From positions 1,018,027-1,082,026 of the forward strand of contig NW_019775069.1 in assembly GCF_001039355.2 (NCBI RefSeq): a DNA stretch of 64,000 bases, read 5' to 3'. Both the position numbers and the translations under genes were made by a program. This DNA comes from Lingula anatina. Lineage: Eukaryota > Brachiopoda > Lingulata > Lingulida > Lingulidae. Position 1 is the first letter of the stretch. Each line of letters opens with the position of its first letter. The notes under the pieces were generated by a model. That model did no database searches and was not told where the DNA came from. It saw only the letters and a program-made list of their open reading frames with translations. Shown here in pieces: positions 14,701 through 29,100 of this stretch.

Positions 14701-17048
14701 TCTTATAGACAAGAGAGAATAACATTAATTCCACAAATAATACAGCCTGTTATAGGCAATTCTGCAAGACCAACCCAGCAGACTTCAGAATTCACAAACA
14801 CAGCAGTATGTGATGTTGGATGCAATGTAAAAAGTTTACCTAAGGCCACAGGCTGCCAAAGGCTAGCATGTTTTCTTTACCTGAACACGGCATTAACTAA
14901 AAATTTATTAGGAAAATATTTGGTTTGGGGGTTACAGACGCTAACAAAGTCTTGATAAGCACTGAAGGAGAATGCCTGGTGTCACAATTGCACTTAGTGT
15001 TCTAAAGTCAGTCCTAGTGACATAACTGGGATTAGAGGTCTACATGACCACGTCCAGACATGCCTATGAGACTTGGCAAGGTGTGCGACACCAAAGATAA
15101 AACAACACGGTTGTAACAGATTATAAAGACATGTTGCAGACTAACGAGTAAAATGCAACAGCTTTCTGTAATACAGAAGTATTAAAAAAGTATTAAAAAA
15201 ACATAAGTACCATTTTTCTTTTCAAATTTGTGGACAGCCCATCTGTTGTGAAATTTGCATTTTTATAATTTTTCTTCTGTGATGTGTGTGTGCGTGTATG
15301 GGGGAAGAGGGGGGTGTAAAGGTGTGAAAGATAAGAGCAAAAATTTTCCAGTATTAAGGATAATATATGCTATAGCTTTCTTTCAACCAACCTGGATAAA
15401 AATGTAAGAGTTTATCAAACTTTACACTGTGTACCTTTCTGAAAAAATGTCAATTTTTGATAATTTATAAAACATGCTGAGTATTTCTATTTTTAAAGAC
15501 AGCAAAGGGGGGAATGTTAAGGCACAATTATGTAATCCTGTTTGTTAATTTTAAAATTGTCTGTAAAGGGGATATCAAATGTATAGTGATTTTAGTCAAG
15601 ATAGGTTGTGCTGGAATAGATAAGCTCAACTTGATGGTGTACATCATTTAAGGTATTTCAAGTCTGAGCACCTCAAAATCAAAATTCCCTCTACGGCTAT
15701 ATTTCAAACGGAGTATAAAAAAGTATTATGGGATGTCATCAATGTAGTCAATCTATGCTTGCAGGAAATACAGCTTCAACATCTCTTTAACTGTGTGCAA
15801 AAACATCAAAAAATCCCCAGAGGCACAATGTGAACAGAATCAAATGCGAGGCATATTTCTAGACCCCATTCAGAAAAACACATCGTACTAGTTAGGTACA
15901 TCCAACTCTGCAGGGATTCACGCTAAGTGCAATCAGCAGAATCAGCTTAATTGTCTGATACACCTCCTCAAGCAGCTAGGGGGTAATAAAGCTGAGCACA
16001 CCTGAAATTTAATTACTCGCTAGCTTCTCAAGGGCCCCTACAGAGTAGGACTGTCCCAGCTAGTAGATGTGTCTATCTGAATGCTCCCTTATAAACACCA
16101 ACATAGAAGCCATGTATAATTCCATATCACAGCAATTTTCCCAGCTGTGTCACTCTTTCTGGTAATTTATGCTATACTATATTTTGTTTTACACATGTTA
16201 TGTTTTCTCTCCAACATAATTTGTGTCAGCTGTAAGAGAACAAGGTTTACCCTACAGACACACTAATGCAGTAACATGTTTTGGCCCCTCATTTGATGTC
16301 TGGTTTTTCAAACATTTCGTGACAAACTTGTCAAGCCCCATACTGTTTTATAAAAGACATCCTGCATCATTGGCCTCCTTTGCTCTTGAACTCTGTACAT
16401 ATATGGCATTTGACATATGTAATATCAATTTTTAAAAAACTGACTGCAAGTAATTTATATTGTCAAGTCCAAGTTCATCTACTCGTAGAAACATAAAGGC
16501 AACACTAAAAGGACACCTTTCCATTCCTGTTTAATTTTTTCAGCACCTTTAAAAGGATTATGTGTCAGATGAACCCCAGAAATATCATGCAAGTCATCTA
16601 CTCATCAATGAATCTGTTAACTAAGGCCATAACTTGTGAAATTTTTACATATGAAAGAAACGACAGCTGAGAATTATCCCACATGTGTGTTGACATAAGA
16701 CAATGGTCGATAATTTACATGGCACGCACTGGTGGGTAATTAATACACATTATCAAGACACCAAGAAAAGAGGGCTACTAATGAGTGGTGTACTTTTCCA
16801 ATATCTGGTCATTTGTATCGCCTATCAATATTTTCCAGAAATTGTGCTAAGTAAAGTCTAAACCTCACAGTCCAGGGGTAGACTACGTTATTAGTGCTTC
16901 ATGGTCAAGAAAATATCATATTCTTTATATAGTTATAATTTTCTGACGGAACTAAGACATATTACACAAAAATGGGAAAAAAACTCCAAATATGGAGGAA
17001 GTGTGGGCATAGAGATGTGTGCGGACATACATGTGTGTGCGTGCGTGC

Positions 17049-17104
<56 letters not shown>

Positions 17105-20100
17105 ATGTGCCTGCAAGTGGCCATCAAATCAAAATCTTAACATCGTCAATCTAACTGAAACATTTCAATATTGCAGATTATGCATTTTGACCATCTACTA
17201 AACTTGCATGACTCCAGTGGTTGAAAGAGTTTTAAAACATCAGTAGCAGTGTGTAAGTAGCGTGTTAATTGTCTTTTTCTGACAAAATACAAAGTGATTG
17301 TTCAGCATAAGCAATAACTACTGAATGAGTTAAAGATTGCAGAACCCCATTATTAGAAAAACTTGCAAGGTGTAGAAACATCAAAGTTAACATAAGTTTT
17401 CCATCACAATGAAGGTCTTGAACTTACTTATTAAATTATAATATTGTATTGTTATCTCAGGCAAGCAAAAAAGAGAACTTAAATAATTCACATGCAATGC
17501 CACAGATACCTCCAATAGCAACTTGTTATCTAATTAGTAGATAGCTGATAGAACAAAAAAATATTGCACTAAGTCACATCTATATGAAAATCAATAACAA
17601 ATATACCCATCACCAAGTAACAGTTTCTCTGGTAAAACTTACTTTTTGGTGGTTAAAAGATTCATAAATATAAAATTTATCTTCTAAGTGACCTTCAAAT
17701 TCTCATGTCTTGCTATTTTTTCTTACCTAGCAACACCTAAAAAACACTACTAAAAATGTTTTCAAATTGACAGAAAAACTGGATTGGGGGGGGGTCCATT
17801 AGGTCACTGCATTGGTTTAATGATATTAATGGAAAAAGATGCTTTTCACATTTGTTTGTTTTGAGGATGTTTTATCTTAGGATTTGTTCAATTCATGGAG
17901 AGATTATAACACATCAGAAGAAAAGTTGACTGTTATCACAGAGTCAAAGAAGGTAGCTTCAGGGTATGATGTAATTTCAGAGTATGATGTAATTCACTAT
18001 CACAATAAAATAGCACCCATGTTGAATATATTTCCAAAATTTAACATTATGTGAAGTCCAGTCTTAATGTTTGAAAATGATACAAAATGTTACGTTTCCT
18101 CTACCTGTTTCACAGTTCATTCCCATCCATCCTGGCAGGCACACCTTATCTCCATTAGCGTTACATTCGTAGTGGCCAAACTGATCATTCCGTGGTCGAC
18201 AAAATTTGTTGCATGTTGTGTTGTAGTAGAAGGGGTCACAGACTACTCGAATTCTGTAGACAAAGCTTGCGGTAGGTCCAATATGTGTCAGAGTGTGCCA
18301 GTCCTGGCCAGGAAGAATGATTCCTGAATGGGCAGCTCGCTCGATCATAGCATTGCCATCTATAAAATAGGTGGGGCAATTGTTATTTCATACTTTGCAT
18401 TATTAGAACATTTATGAAAAAATGTCAACAAGTATAAGTTGTCTTTTTTATCAAATGCAAAATATCAGTAACAATAAAAGATTTAAGAAATTAATATGGC
18501 ATTATAATTTTATAACAATTTTTTAATATAAAGGGGCATGGACAAGACTGAAATTCTATCAAGAACACCGTTATTTCCAATAAAATTATACTCTCTCCTC
18601 TATATACAAAAACTTTTTCATTTCTAAGATTTTCCAGACATAACACTGGCTTACTTCCCAGCCCTGGTGTTGTTCCATCCAAGTCCCAAGCTTCCAGTAT
18701 CAAGGTGTATGAACGCTGTTGAGAGAATAAAGAAAACAACATCAAAAATAACATCAAAACCACAGAAAAAGAGAATATAACTTTCCACAGATGTCTTTCT
18801 TAAGGCAATATTAAAATTCAAATGTCTGCCACAATAGAGAGTTTACACAATTTCCAAAAAAAAAAAACCTTTGATCTTATTGAAATAAGAGAACAAAGAC
18901 AACAAAAGTGAGGCAAAATTACAAAACAATTCTATCACCTGAAGTACGTTTGTCTATTAATTATGGAGAATAAGAAAAGGCAAGGCACACACTGCCTGGG
19001 TCAAATTTCTGTGACTTTAGGCTTAAGTAGTAATAAATATTTTATAGCAAGTATGAAGTCTAGTTATAATAATATATCTTTTATTATAAGGCATAACTGC
19101 ATTTCTTGACAGAACGATTTCAGAACACTTATTTTAATTTTTTGTTTCTATAAATAACTTATTATCCAAATATACACAAAATTTTCTTTACATTTTCTTA
19201 ATAAAAGGAAGATCTAACATCAAAATATTTTATCACATTTCTTAAGAATAATAGTCACTGCTAATCTAACATGGATAATGGGGATGTCATCAAAAATTAA
19301 TGGAAACAGTCATCAAATAGTAGTCATATATTCCCAAGTAGATGTGTCCACATACAGAAATGGAAACTTTCTCACACTCCTCATTACTTATCAAATGTCC
19401 TATTCTCTCAGGTATTGTGCAACAGAAATCAGAACCAGTGTCATCTAATAAAAGTCAGTAAATCAGTTCCTTGGAGCTTTAGCCCATATATAGAACTTAA
19501 CATCTTCACAATCTGCAAAATGAAAAGAGAATTTGTTGGGGGTCATTCATTCCTTTCTTCACCTGTCAGTGCAAGCTAGCATGTCACTACCAAGGGAGAG
19601 AGACAAGCAGCAGGCAAGGGACGCAGAAGAAAAAGAGGCTCGTGGCCCAGCAGGTCTTTAGCACGAGAGGCATCAGGTCTTGCTGGATGAGGGCCACTGA
19701 GTGTTTTGCCTGGCACACACCTGGCCAGGTGTGCTTAATGCTTGTAGCAATCAGTGGAGTGAGATGCTCACACATCCAGGCCAGGTAGAGCACAAGTCCA
19801 CACACTCCCACAGGTATCAGATGTCATGCTCATCCCAGTAGGGGTGCAGCTACTGCCACTGGTGCCACAAGCCACAGACAACATATACTGATTTGACTAA
19901 GAGAGCATTACATGGAAGGGAGGGGGGGGGGGGGGGGGGAGATGAGTTGGCATCCTGTCACATATGTATTTCATATCAATATGAAAAACAGTTCAAATTA
20001 ATATTCTAAGTAGGCGGTAGGCTTTTTTTAATGTGGCAAAATGAAATTATCAAAAACATGATTCAAGGTCATTTGTAAGATTTTTTTACATACTGCAGAA

Positions 20101-23100
20101 TCATTTTAATATCACTACATTATATTTGATAGTTGAAATGAACTGCCTTTATGTTCCTACATTCCCTTGCTGACAGGCAATAGTGGTCACACAAATTACA
20201 GCAAAGATGATAAGTGAATTATAGGTATAAGCATGTGTAAATAGCTCTTGTCTAAGCCACAGTCACCAATTACAGGATTACAGGTAGTTACAATAAATGA
20301 GGCAATGCCAGACAGACTCCCCCTAATCTGTAACATAGTGGGGCAAATTAGCTGCGAGTGGCTTACCTAAAAACTAATGAAAAAACAAAGAACTAAAGGT
20401 GTAGTCACTTAGATTGGAAAAAACCCTAATTTGCTAGAAGCATTTTAAGAAATGAAAACAAATGATATGAGGATTGGTCTATGTAAATAAGAATTTATGG
20501 GGAGAGTTGCTTTGTGTAACAAGTGCAGCAAGTCAAAAATTGGCAATTGATGTTATTGGGCATATTCAGCAAATAGAGATTGTTGATTTTTTATATCAAA
20601 ACAGGTCCATAGCCAGGGGGCTGGGAGTGTTGGAAAGCAATGCCCTTTTTGCCAGGGAAAGGTCCTCACTGGGTAAAATTTGATTTAGCTAGTACACAAA
20701 GGAGGTCTCATGGTAAAAGATCCAGTTTTTTAGGAAAAAACACTTTTCGTTTAAAATTGCTGGCTATACGCCTGAACAATTTACATTTTATAATATATAC
20801 ATTCTTTTTTCCTTTTGCCATTTCAATATCAAATATCGCCCAATTAAATTTATTGCATCTATATCTTTCTGAAACATAAATTTTATAAGTTTAAGTCAGG
20901 CAAAAGGTAAAAAAAAAACAGGCATCTAGACAGACTAGATAATGGGCAAGCAAATGGACAAGCAGACTGATGGACAGACATATAGACAAGAGAGTCTGGG
21001 AGAATTAAAAGGATTTTAAAAAAGTCTAGTAAAAAAAGTCAGGATAATTGCTTTTTGCCCTGCATATCAGCAGCTCCCATATTGTTGTTTAGCACCTGAC
21101 TAAAGTATTATGTAACAAAATACACATATTTCATTGTGCTGACCTGAACATTGTTCACATTGTATTTCAAATGCACTGGAATTTATACTTGCCCCGTTTC
21201 ATTCATGTTTGCGTTCAGGTGTTATCAACATATTTTGTTATCATTGTGTTCATTTTTACCACATTTGCTTTTGGAATTTAGAGCTAAGGTTCAAACTATG
21301 AAATACCTCAAAATGGCTTCTTTAAAGAGTAAAAATTAATGAATATATGTCAAAGAGATAGGTATGGTGACTAATCTGAATTAATTCTTTTAACAGTGAA
21401 TAACTCATCAATTGATCAAAACATGATAATCATCAGTGATAACAATTAGGTAATGGATTAATTGGACAGGCTTATCCTGATCCTAACATTTATAAAAACA
21501 AGTAAGAGAAGAACTAACATAGAGGAGTTCAAGTTATAGCATAATGAAAACCTGATTCATAACAGAATTATAATTCATATGGGATCTACACTGAGCAGAC
21601 ACGTATTTCCATCTATCTACATATTTATATTATTTGCATAAGATATAATATTAAAGAGACCCCTGTGGCCTGTATGATTGCCCCCTCCCCTTTATCTTGA
21701 AAGAACAGATAACATATCTATTAGATAAAAAGGTTATCAAACTGATATACAGCATTTCATGATTTCCCATGTATGCACCTAGTTAAACACCAAATAGCCC
21801 TACAAATTTAGAAGGAAAATCAGTGTAAATGATCAGCATTTGTCATGATGTTTAAGTTCCCCTTTATATTGAAAATCAATATTTAATATTTTAAAAACCA
21901 TCCCCTGAATATACATGTTTAAAGCTTATTGTCTCCGATCTGTACATTGAGAAACAAACAAACAAACAAAAACTTACACCAATATCAAATCAGGAACAGT
22001 TATGCAGATATGCATTTAATTGTCATTTAAAAGAAATATCAACAGTGACTGTCAAATATTATCTCTTTCTAAACAATGTTTGCACCTTGCATTTTTTGTA
22101 AGACAGCAGGTGAAAAGTAAGAGGTACCCTGGATCAATCTTTTATCACCCTCAAAGTTCACAGTGTTGATGTGAAGGTGCGTTAATCACTTCCATAATAA
22201 ATACAGGACTGGATAAAGGCTGAAATGTGGTGCCTGTAAGACTTCCATTGTATGTGTCAAGATGTCCTCATCCCCCCCCTTCATTACACTACCTTTTTCT
22301 GTAAGCTGACTGAACTGATCACTGTAAAATTGAATAAAAACATGTGGAGCAGTGTGTGAATGCCATGTAACCAGCATCTCTTGCCATGCTTTATGGGGTA
22401 ATCACAGGGTGTAAACTATAAAGCACTAAGACACTTCTGATTTATGGACCCATGTTGCTTTTACTATTAAAAAATACTTCAATTTATATAATTCTACTTT
22501 TTTATGCTATTTTGTATTTGGTGATTGTGTTTCCTACAATAGCAACTGAAGTAAAGAAGGAATTAATAAATAAAATCATCAGATAATTAAAAGTGTCTAT
22601 CAAAATGATGACATTTTAGTGTTTCTTTATTTACATTATATGCATTGCAGTAGACATTAAATGCTAGAAGCAGTTCAAAAAAGATTCTTTACAAAACATT
22701 ATTAGACTCGTCTTCTTTTGTATCATTTCCGATTACTTTAAAAAAAAATCTCTAAATTGCATTTTTCCTCAAAATATAGTTTGTGTATTGTTAAAAGATT
22801 TTTGATGGGTCTCCACATCAGATAGCTGGCATCTTGTTGAACTAGATCTCACAGAATTTCAATATTGCTTTATAACATGCAGCTAACACATTCAAGCCTG
22901 GATTTCCCACCGCTCACCCACACTAAACACAGTAACCATAATATGACTGCCCTTATTTGTCACTCTCCAACCCCCCCCCCCCTTTTTTTTCTAGTCCTTC
23001 ACTGAAGCATACTTGACACAACCTAGGGGCCTTGTTTACACTCACAACAATTATCACATTATCAGCAATTCTAGTACTCTAAATAATTGTGCAAATAACC

Positions 23101-26100
23101 TATTTGCTGCAGTATCTAGAAATCCTCAATGCTTAAACCTATTATTTCCTACACATGCCATGTTATTTTTTGCCTGCAGAATTAACAAGCAATCATGTAA
23201 TACTTATAAGCTATCATCAATAGTCTAATCTTTTAGTTCTGCTGTCAACGGTCCTTATTTTGGAGAGCTTTGTTCAGGATCCATCTCTCACAAGAGTAGT
23301 CTTGGCAATCGTAGAGATATCAGCACTTGAACTGCCAACCACTTGTGTATGAGTGTCAGAGAGTTTATTTTTCCCACGGATCCCACAAATGTGGAGGGCA
23401 TTACCAACAGACCTCATAAAGACTTGCGCCCGTGTTATCAAATTCTTGTCACATTTTATACGTTTTATTTTGTCAGGCTAAAATTGTGTTATTCTCATTG
23501 GCAACCAGGGTAGCTGTCATGTCAAGGAATTTGAAACACCAAAAAGCCATGGAATCGATTCCCTGTGTCTCAGTATACCAATACAGGGCACAGCCAGTTT
23601 TCTGTAAACAAATGTAAAGAATTTTTACATTTAAAACCACTCTGCATGCAGTCCACGTTCTTTACCTTTCCACCACAAAAAGTCAAGTGACCAAGACTGA
23701 GTGCACTCAACCGAGCCTGCCACTGTGTACGGCAGTGTCCCTATACTTACAGAAGCGTGGGAATTTGCAATAATTTTGGTGTGTGCCATACACAAGGAAA
23801 ACAGGAATAAATGTTACATTGTGGCACCACAGGTACTTGAATAATGAGATTGGGCATTGAGATGTGTCCCCTCAATTCACAGGTGTGCAAAAGGTCCAAG
23901 GTGTGCAGGCCTATTTGGATACACTGATCATAACTGCACCCAAACTGAAAAATAGTAACTGAAAGGGATATTGAACTTGTCACCTTAGTTAAATTTTGTA
24001 GACAGTGACAAGGATGAAGGTGTAATATATTTATTAACACAGTAACAACAGTATGTGTGCTTGCATAAATATGCATGTAGACAGCAGCTATAAACCTGTT
24101 ATATCTATATACCATAAATTTTCATGCTTATACTGAAGTAGACTTTGTGTCAATATTGAAAATATCTAAGATTTTTTCTGTCAACATAGGATGATAAATT
24201 AAGCACTTTTTTCAAGTCAATCCTATTAATCACACTATATATGCATTAAACATATCTCACTTTCAAGTGAGGGTACTAGTTAAATGATTGGAACTACACA
24301 TTTCAAACTTTTATATAGCTCTGAACTTCTACAAAACCAAACTTCTAAGAAATCATATTATCTTGTAATGTTATATTCACTGCCATAAAGCATTAATCAC
24401 ATACTAAAATTATGCCAAGCATTATAAGTCCCAAAAAGGAATCCACATTAGGCTATGTCCTAAACTTCAAACTGCATTGACTGAAACTTGGAAAGAAATC
24501 AATTATTATGTAATGGTACCAACATTCCAGACTATAACAAACTGCCCCCTTCTCTATTCTCCTCTGTCTGATCAATTTTTATCTTTGATAAAATGCCATG
24601 TCCCCACAACGAAATTTTATTTTTTGCATTATGTTTGAAATGGTCCCAATTACTCTAAGTTGGGATCAGCTCTATTTTCTGAAGGTTCGCTATTCCGAAA
24701 GGTTCCCTATTCCAAAAACTGAAAGGGGCAGCGTTGTTCTAAAATCAGCTGCTATTCTGAAGGCTTTTTATTCTGTAGAAAAAATGAGTTTGCATTCTGA
24801 AGGTTCGTTATTCTGGAAAAGTTAATTGATGCGTTAGCTGCATGAGTTGCATAATCGGGGCGAGCACTGACTTATGTGTCAAAGGAAGGTATTTAGGAGG
24901 CTCTCTCATATTTGCATTTTTTTACAATCTGCACAGATTTCATGCATGAGTAATTCTTAACTAAAACAACTACGAGTTAAACTCTATAGCGCAAAATAAT
25001 GTGTAACTCACCCTCTTCCAAAAAATATGTGTACCTTTACACGTATGTCGGTGAAACTTCAGAACACCGAACCTTTGGAATACCGAATCCTTGCATTGAA
25101 GCACAACCCTCTAAATATACCCAACTATGCTTTACATCCCCTACAGAAAAAGAATGCATCTCAAAAAAGAAAAAAATGTAACTGTGTCTGTGACCATACA
25201 CCAAACAAACAGAACTTAGAACATACATGTATATCCTAGTCCAACATGCTATGATTATTTGAAAGCTACAATCACAGATATGTTTACACCAAGATTATCT
25301 ACTTACTACCTTAATTTACTCTTAAATCACGTTTAACTTGAGCCTTCACATACATTTCTGTTCATGATAAGTGCATAATGAACCATCCAAACTCTAAAGA
25401 GATGGTAAGCATAGGAAAGTGGGTTTGGTTTATCCTTTTTCACTTAACTCCCATAATGAGTATTGCAAGATGTTACATGAATCTAATGAAATCCTCCTGT
25501 TAACTGAAGACTAATGTATCAATTTATATCTCACCAGGTAAAGGGGCATGGCATGTCCAGACTCAGCCATGCAGGTACAAATCTCTGGTTACTAAGAGGC
25601 TACATATCTCACAGTAGTTGAGCGATCGACAACGACTTAATTCCTAAGCTAAATTCTGGTTACACTTTGATGCGTTTCAATATTTGAACAGTTTACCCAT
25701 CACTTTGTTCTCTGTTCAATTTTTTCTCCAGACTTTTGATGCAGAAAGAGCTTTCCTGTCTCACAAGTGGGTTTTTCCATGCACATATCCCAACTGGCCA
25801 GAAAAATTAATACTAGAACCTTATGAGTAACCCCAAGGTACTCTAGTGTTTAAATCCATGTAAATTAATTCCTCCATGCATGACATTTTTTTTATTTGCT
25901 TCAGTGAGCAGTTAGAATACTTAAACTAAGAGATCTGATTGATCACATGTTTGAACAGAGTACTTCTCTCACTTGAATTAATGATACTGGCCCTTTCAAA
26001 TACCAGTTTGCTCTCCCAAGCATTTCCTGAAAATGTACTTTGTGGGTTTACGATACAGCACACTAAAATGAGATCATTATCTATTGCAGGACTTTGTAAA

Positions 26101-29100
26101 TAGTGAAGTCGTACCTTACAGCATAGGTTACTATTCTGAAATTGGGGGGGGGGGGGGGGGGGGACAGGATTCACAACCCTACTAGTAATAGAAATTTACA
26201 TATTACTTTCTTTACAGCATTTTTTTAGTTGCAAACATATTGAAATAAACATGCATAAACTACTTTCTGTAACTTTCTACATACTTTTAATTTTGCCCCC
26301 CCCCCCTGCCCCCCAGAGATCATTCCCCTCATCAAATCACTAGCAACCCTTTTTCTGTTCCACAGCCACAGTTCTGTGACTGCCATGCCTCCCATAGAGC
26401 ACACAAGTAGAACTTTCTTTATTCCTTTGACTTCCATCCACTTATGATGTGGGAAAGACAAAGCTGTGTGACATCTGTGCAAGAAATCTCAAAATCAATT
26501 TATCACACAGCACAAGGCCAGCACTTTTTGATTACAACATAATAAAGGATATTAACTGAAAAAGGCTAAAAAGCAGTTCTCATGCATCTAGTACGTTACT
26601 TAAACCTTATAAGTAAAATCGTGTGTATCTATGTGTGTTTGGCAGGGGGGTGGTGATAGTAAGTAACAAACACGTTAACACCCTCTACTTTACATAACCA
26701 AATGGACCATTTTATAACTGACTTTAGTGCTTTAAAAAATATATCTTTGTTGAACAGAAATAGTATCTGTTAAGTCTTTTGCAACTATACCAAATACTTC
26801 TTTTCTCAACATACCACATTAAACATTTTTCCAGATATTGAACTTTTTGTGTTACATTGGAAAATAATTACCAGTTTCCCTTTACATGGTAAAAATACCA
26901 TTTTACAAAAAACCTTTCACACAAATTAAGAATATGCTTGGCTACAGCAGTATCTCTTCAGGAGCTTCACATTGGAAGCACTTAGTAAGAAAACCCAAAA
27001 AGCCCCCAGAAAATACCTCAGCATATCTTTCCTTTAGGACATAGGATCCTGCAAGGTCCTGGGCAGAATATAGCCTGGCAACTGCTGATCCTCCCCAATA
27101 CCTGGGATGTGCCAACCGTTTTATTGCCAAATAAATGATTTAAGTCTGCTGTTGAAACATTCATGGTGAAATAAATAAAATCCAGCAATCAGCACCTAGG
27201 ATGTTATGGGCAATTCTTGAAATTACTTGTACGCTACTGGTGTGTTTCTCACAACTTGAGTAGCATTCTCAGCAAAAAAGAGGTGTGCATGTGTGTGTGT
27301 GTGCGTGTGCGTGTATGCACACATGCATGCATGTTTATGTGCATGCATATGTGCATTTATGTATGCAACTAAGGCAGATAGAGAGGGGTGAGGAAATATT
27401 GTGTCTGAAGAAAGTACTCTGTTGATAGTTTGCTTGTTCAAAGGCAGTACTCTTTATTTTACTTTTTATCATGACTAAGAGCGCATTCTCAACGAATTAA
27501 GCCAGGCTTTACAAAGCCGGTGACCTAAAAATGGCGGACGTACATGAAAGAAAAACCGCCTAATCTTTTAATAGTCTCTCCGCCTCTCACACGCCTCCCC
27601 ACACGTCATCACTGCGGGGTACAGTAATTAAATCTCGGCTCCGAACATTAATATTTCCGTGAATATCTCTGGTGATATTATCTCCGTAGATAGTCGATTC
27701 ATTGCTGCTCTACGGGCCAAATTATTCCTTTTTCGTCTCTGTTTTCAAAGATAATAGAACAGAAGAGCTTTTTTCCTTCGATCGCCTTCAGCCGCCATGC
27801 TTTCTTCACCACGAGTGTAACTGATGAGCATGCGCACTTAATGTTTCTCAGGTAGCTTCCGCATAGCGAACGGAGCCGAGATTTAATTACTGTACCCCGC
27901 AGGGACGACGTGTGGGGAGGCGGAGAGACTATTAAAAGATTAGGCGGTTTTTCTTTCATGTACGTCGGCCATTTTTAGGTCACCAGCTTTGTAAAGCCTG
28001 GCTTAATTCGTTGAGAATGCGCTATTATTGCCAAATCATAATAAATATACAGACATAATGTTATGATTTTTATTTAATATTCATTCATCCTTCAACAGGG
28101 AAGTGCACACCAACTTTCAGATATACATTTTACATGTTCTTTAAACCTTTTCATTCTATTCCGTTTCTTTGTGCCTCTCTCGAGGTGTATTTTGGAACAA
28201 CTTTTAGAATAGCAAACCCTCTGGAACAGCAGACATTCAGAATACCAAACCCCAGAACAGTGAACCCTTGAAATATGGATCTTTAGAATAGTGAATGAAG
28301 CTTTGGACCAATGATCACTAGAACCCTCAGATGGTCATAAGACCCACATCTGTCACTGTGTTTAACTCCAATAGTGAACCAACTTCGTACACAAATTATG
28401 CTATCAAACAGACTTCTATTTTAAGCTTAGGTATGATGGTATTCCATTTGTATTCCAGACACAGGTAATGAATGCATCCCACACCTACTACTATTGAATG
28501 GTTTTACTATGGAACTGGCAGCATTAAATACATTAGTAGTATGTAGACTATTGATTTTCTTCCTACCCATTCATAAACTTTATTCAATCAAGTCGCTCAT
28601 CAGTTATCTTTTGTGACAATTACTGTTTATTTGAGGGTATGATTCAGTTTGCATTTTCTATCTGCATGGTATTGTTTCACCTCAAAGAATCTTGTTTAGT
28701 TTTGATGAAACTACTTATGATTAACCCTTTTATAAAAATAAGCCAACTTGTAATAATATGATAACATATACTGGTTGGCCATCAGATATAATTAAATGCA
28801 TATCACTGCTCATCTAAAACTGTTGCCAACTATGGATACAGTACTGAATAATCAATTACTTTCCCTTACATTATCAGCATGGATCCAGAACAGTGTTCTA
28901 CTGGTTGAACAGCAAATGTATGGCTGCGTTCAGAACAGTGGACTAACTAGTCTGAGGGTCAAATATGGCCAACCCACTTGAGTACTTCCCCACAGGTAAT
29001 CTATTCAGTGTCTATTAGAGGATTAGATGGCTAGCTTTATAGTGGGTTGCCATATTTGACCTGCAGACTAGTTAGTCCACTGTTCTGAATGCGGCCTAAG

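Noticed and set aside
16901-17201. Cys/Val- and His/Thr-rich ORFs over the GT microsatellite (likewise at 3353-3663)
   Set aside because: Translations of a dinucleotide repeat, not proteins.
19587-19811. Possible extra Jagged exon in the GC-rich island of intron 2
   Set aside because: Exons 2 and 3 already join in phase and reproduce the conserved FAW-x-RSYTL junction, leaving no room for a coding exon.
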